A stretch of DNA of 64,000 bases from Serratia proteamaculans (GTDB lineage Bacteria; Pseudomonadota; Gammaproteobacteria; Enterobacterales; Enterobacteriaceae), in assembly GCF_008830365.1 (NCBI RefSeq), contig NZ_WBKI01000001.1, positions 248,001 to 312,000 of the forward strand, given 5' to 3'. The notes below the pieces were generated by a model. The model was not told the origin of the DNA and did no database searches. It saw nothing but the letters and a program-made list of their open reading frames with translations. Numbering within the stretch: the stretch's first letter is position 1; each line of letters opens with the position of its first letter. Positions 61,440 to 64,000 of this stretch are shown here, piece by piece. The position numbers and the translations under genes are program-made.

Positions 61440-62648
61440 CTAGGGGCTGGTTTTCGACGCGAGCGCCAGCGCCAGAATACTGCCCAACACCGCGGCGGCC
61501 AGCACCATACCCGCGGGCGCAGACCAGCCGGAGTAGGCGACAAGGCTGCTCAAGACAATAGGGCCGACCACCTGGCCAAGATAAATGCCCTGCATCACCA
61601 GGCCCAGACTCAGCGGGATCAAAGTGGGCTCGGGTGCCGCCGCTGGGGTGGCAGCCAGAATAGTGGCGGGCAGCATGCCGCCGATACCGCTAAACAGTAA
61701 ACACAGTGGAACCAGCATGGCATTCGGTGTGATCGAAAGGAAGACGCTGGCTCCGGCAAGCCCCATCAGCATGCTGGCAATGGCGAGCAGGGTACGGGCA
61801 CGCAGGCCACGCGACAGCAATACACCGGCGAACAGATTGCCGAGAATATTGACCGCTATCACCGCTGCGCTGACACCGCCGGCCGCGGCCAGTGTCAGCC
61901 CGATGCGTTGCATCAGGAATATCGGCAGAAAGGCCATCACGGCGAAAAACTGCAGGTTATAGGTGGTGAAGATCAGGGCCAGCAGCAGCGGTTGCCGGGC
62001 ACGCAGGATGCTGGCCAGCGCCTGACGCAATTTCACCGTCGTGGCAGCAGCGGCAGTTGTCACCATGCGCGGCGTGGTGAGCGGTAGCAACAATGCCGCC
62101 AGCAGGGTCAGAATGCCACCGGCGACCCAGCTCTGTTGCCAGTCGGCGAAATGCGGGCCGAAGAACAGGGAGATCGCTATGCCCGCCGGCATAAAGGTGC
62201 TCCAGATGCTGAACACCAGATTACGTTGTTGCGGCGCCACTACCCGAGTGAGCACGGTCGGTGCAGCCACCACCACAATGACAAAGCCGATCCCTTCGAT
62301 AACGCGGGTGACGATCAAGCCGGTGAAGTCGTGCTGAGTCGCCCCGGCGAAGCTGGCGACGCTGACGATCATCAAGCCCAGGCCCAACAAGCGACGATCG
62401 CCCCAGCGGCGCACCAGTTGCCCGGCGGCGATGCCACCGAACACGCCGATAAACGGAAAGGCGGAAATAATCCAGCTCAGCGACTCCAGCGAGCGGCCAA
62501 ACTCGCGCTGCAGTTCTGGTAGGGCAATGGTCGCTTTTCCCACGTGCAGCGCCACGGCAATACCGGCGAACAGCACATTGACGATTGCCGGCCACTGCGT
62601 GGCGGGGGCTGGCGCTGAGCCCACGGCGTCGAGCTTGGTCGCAGTCAT
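61440..62648 (-). CDS. MFS transporter, CynX/NimT-like
   Basis: Major facilitator permease of 402 residues with about twelve membrane segments. The loop 2-3 motif reads GQLVRRWGDRRLLGLGLMI. VIEGIGFVIVVVAAPTVLTR and STFMPAGIAISLFFGPHFA fit the CynX/NimT/YycB branch, whose members move cyanate, nitroimidazole or other small anions. The substrate here is unknown. No regulator adjoins; the divergent gene is a small lipoprotein 207 bases away. Confidence 0.85.
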   Translation of the reverse strand: MTATKLDAVGSAPAPATQWPAIVNVLFAGIAVALHVGKATIALPELQREFGRSLESLSWIISAFPFIGVFGGIAAGQLVRRWGDRRLLGLGLMIVSVASFAGATQHDFTGLIVTRVIEGIGFVIVVVAAPTVLTRVVAPQQRNLVFSIWSTFMPAGIAISLFFGPHFADWQQSWVAGGILTLLAALLLPLTTPRMVTTAAAATTVKLRQALASILRARQPLLLALIFTTYNLQFFAVMAFLPIFLMQRIGLTLAAAGGVSAAVIAVNILGNLFAGVLLSRGLRARTLLAIASMLMGLAGASVFLSITPNAMLVPLCLLFSGIGGMLPATILAATPAAAPEPTLIPLSLGLVMQGIYLGQVVGPIVLSSLVAYSGWSAPAGMVLAAAVLGSILALALASKTSP

Positions 62649-62855
62649 GATTTTCTCCTGGGAGATAAAAATCAGACTATGCGTTATGCCGAAATTATCG
62701 ACAGTTCAATTGTGGCTCTATTGGCCGGCAGAACCGTACATTTCGAGCCTTATTGCTGAACCTTTTCGTTAATTATCTCCCTTAAGCAAGAGTTATATTT
62801 TTCTCTCTGTTGCATACTGATATCATTGTAAGGCTTTAATTAATCTGGAATTAAA

Positions 62856-63263
62856 ATGAAAAAAATATTATTAGCAGCGACATTATTTACTCTTGTTGGT
62901 TGTGCCAGGCCTTATGGTCCGGCAGATGAAGTTTTGAGCAAAAAATATGCTGAAAAAAAAGAAAACGTGGTACAGAGCAAAATTACTGTCACCAGAAACA
63001 AGCAGTTTATTGGTGGAGGGAGCGGGGGGACTTGCCGGTTTGTGGTCGCGGTAGATGAAACTAATATTGCACTTTTGCGACAAAATCAATTTGCCGTGGC
63101 TTACCTGGATAAAGGCCCGCATAAATTGAAAGTGAGCAATGATTGCAATGTGTTGTCTATGGGAATGAGAAAAACGCTGGATATCGTGGCTGATGGTACA
63201 GATCAGGAATATGTCACGGAAAATGGTTTTTGGGGTCAGTACCGGATGTGGCAAGTGAAGTAA
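62856..63263 (+). CDS. Small lipoprotein of unknown function
   Basis: 135 residues. Signal peptide MKKILLAATLFTLVGC with lipobox LVGC and Cys16 as lipid site; Ala at +2 points to the outer membrane. The mature part, about 120 residues, has two further cysteines (GGTCRFV and SNDCNVL) that may form a disulfide, and a DKGPHKLKV stretch like those in small beta-rich envelope proteins. Family not recognised. The region is AT-richer than its neighbours. Confidence 0.72.
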   Translation: MKKILLAATLFTLVGCARPYGPADEVLSKKYAEKKENVVQSKITVTRNKQFIGGGSGGTCRFVVAVDETNIALLRQNQFAVAYLDKGPHKLKVSNDCNVLSMGMRKTLDIVADGTDQEYVTENGFWGQYRMWQVK

Positions 63264-63309
63264 CCCGCTCGCGAGAATGTTGGAGAGAGGTTATACAATC
63301 TCTCTCTAC

Positions 63310-63535
63310 TTGATCGAACAGCGCGAAGTTCATCATTATCCCAGCGCTATCGAAGGCGTAAGCGCCAATATGAGCCAACTTCTTTACCACCACCATGTTG
63401 CCGCATTCGGCTGAGCAGCAGATCGCCGATACCGCCAATACCGAATATGAAAAACTGGAATTTGTCGCGGTGGCGCTATACGGAGATACCGAACAGCTTA
63501 AGCCACTGACGAAAAAATTCTCGGTTTACCGCTAG
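63310..63535 (+). pseudogene. Frameshifted coding remnant, family not identified
   Basis: Two good coding stretches lie in different frames. The first (about 63310-63413) reads LIEQREVHHYPSAIEGVSAN, then MSQLLYHHHVAAFG and stops. The second (about 63405-63535) reads PHSAEQQIADTANTEYEKLE, then FVAVALYGDTEQLKPLTKKF, SVYR and stops. Neither has a plausible start, and together they look like one gene broken by a frameshift and truncated at the 5' end. Similarity to a metal-responsive ribbon-helix-helix C-terminal domain was considered but is not convincing. Confidence 0.45.
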
Positions 63536-63649
63536 ACCCTGTCTGTCGCATTACGCCATTAACGCGCCCGATCACACAAAAACGGCAGCCTGATTTCTTT
63601 GGGCTGCTGGGACATGATAGTTTTTATCAAAATCATGAGGGAGACGATT

Positions 63650-64000
63650 ATGGCAGGCAAGAAAACCACCCTGGCCGCCATTGCCAGAGAGGCACATGTT
63701 GGTATCGCTACGGTTGACCGGGTAATAAACCAGCGCGCAACAGTACGGCCGGAAACGGCCCGCAGGGTAATTGCGGCTGCGCACAAATTAGGCTTCGCAC
63801 TAGAGAAATCACATCAATTGTTTGAGACGGTAGGCCAACCCGCCGCACGGATTAAAATGGGCTTTATCTTGCTGCGCAAGGAACATTCGTTCTACGCACA
63901 ACTGGCGGATAGCCTGCTGGAACAGGCTGCACCCTATTACGACGCTGAGCACCCGCCACAGTTCATGTTTCATGATATCAGCGCGGTTAGCGACACCGCT
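63650..64000 (+). CDS. LacI-family transcriptional regulator (3' end outside window)
   Basis: 117 codons are present and the frame runs open to the right edge. The N-terminal DNA-binding domain reads TTLAAIAREAHVGIATVDRV, then INQRATVRPETARRVIAAAH; the TVDRVIN hinge-helix variant in place of TVSRVLN is found in a subgroup of LacI regulators for sugars and polyols. The ligand-binding domain begins at about residue 68 (RIKMGFILLRKEHSFYAQLA). The start ATG at 63650 follows GAGGGAGAC. The operon it controls would lie to the right. Confidence 0.88.
   Translation, partial: MAGKKTTLAAIAREAHVGIATVDRVINQRATVRPETARRVIAAAHKLGFALEKSHQLFETVGQPAARIKMGFILLRKEHSFYAQLADSLLEQAAPYYDAEHPPQFMFHDISAVSDTA

Overview
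The window is a stretch of enterobacterial chromosome. Protein-level identity and gene order follow the Escherichia coli hemA-prs, mfd-lolCDE and pepT-phoPQ-purB-icd segments, but with many accessory genes between the conserved blocks. The gene set (a second SulP carrier, a flavin/cytochrome c sugar-acid dehydrogenase, a psuK-psuG-psuT operon, many sugar and acetyltransferase genes) suggests Serratia or a close Yersiniaceae relative. The species assignment is inference; no rRNA or other marker is present.

Layout. 1-4.2 kb: a TRAP-TAXI binding protein cut by the left edge, a solitary MetQ-like lipoprotein, an unknown secreted protein, a UspA-like protein, and a decayed zone with remnants of a cytochrome c peroxidase and a YgjK-type glucosidase. 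4.2-7.7 kb: pseudouridine catabolism (HTH-fused kinase, glycosidase, transporter). 7.7-9.7 kb: ArsR and SRPBCC pair, a second ClpP, a DHFR-fold protein. 9.8-24.6 kb: ychF, a SulP carrier, pth, ychH, prs, ispE, lolB, a new small ORF, hemA-prfA-prmC-sirB2-sirB1-kdsA, and dauA. 24.8-31.9 kb: a UPF0303 protein, a diguanylate cyclase, mfd, and a divergent dehydratase/regulator pair. 32-37 kb: lolCDE, nagK, cobB. 37.1-41 kb: RpiR-type regulator, GH4 phosphoglucosidase and PTS EIIBC, with an elaborate control region. 41.2-47 kb: pepT, a YbiC-like dehydrogenase, roxA, phoPQ with two PhoP boxes. 47.3-54.3 kb: an accessory block (cytochrome c, GMC flavoprotein and Tat-exported small subunit, divergent MocR-type regulator, two GNAT acetyltransferases) lying between phoP and purB. 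54.3-60 kb: purB, hflD, mnmA, nudJ, rluE, icd. 60.1-64 kb: AI-2E-type permease, MFS carrier, a small lipoprotein, a frameshifted remnant and a LacI-type regulator cut by the right edge.

How the genes work together. The conserved blocks cover translation fidelity and recycling (prfA, prmC, pth, mnmA, rluE, roxA), tetrapyrrole and isoprenoid precursors (hemA, ispE), nucleotide supply (prs, purB), envelope lipoprotein sorting (lolB, lolCDE), LPS Kdo synthesis (kdsA) and Mg2+/envelope sensing (phoPQ). The accessory blocks are mostly carbon scavenging: pseudouridine, phospho-glucosides, sugar acids oxidised in the periplasm, dicarboxylates.

No phage, insertion sequence, CRISPR array, rRNA or tRNA gene was recognised. 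The most interesting unexplained items are the palindrome-rich control regions at 40.92-41.04 kb and 51.24 kb, the 47-residue ORF before hemA, and the ClpP paralog linked to an ArsR/SRPBCC pair.
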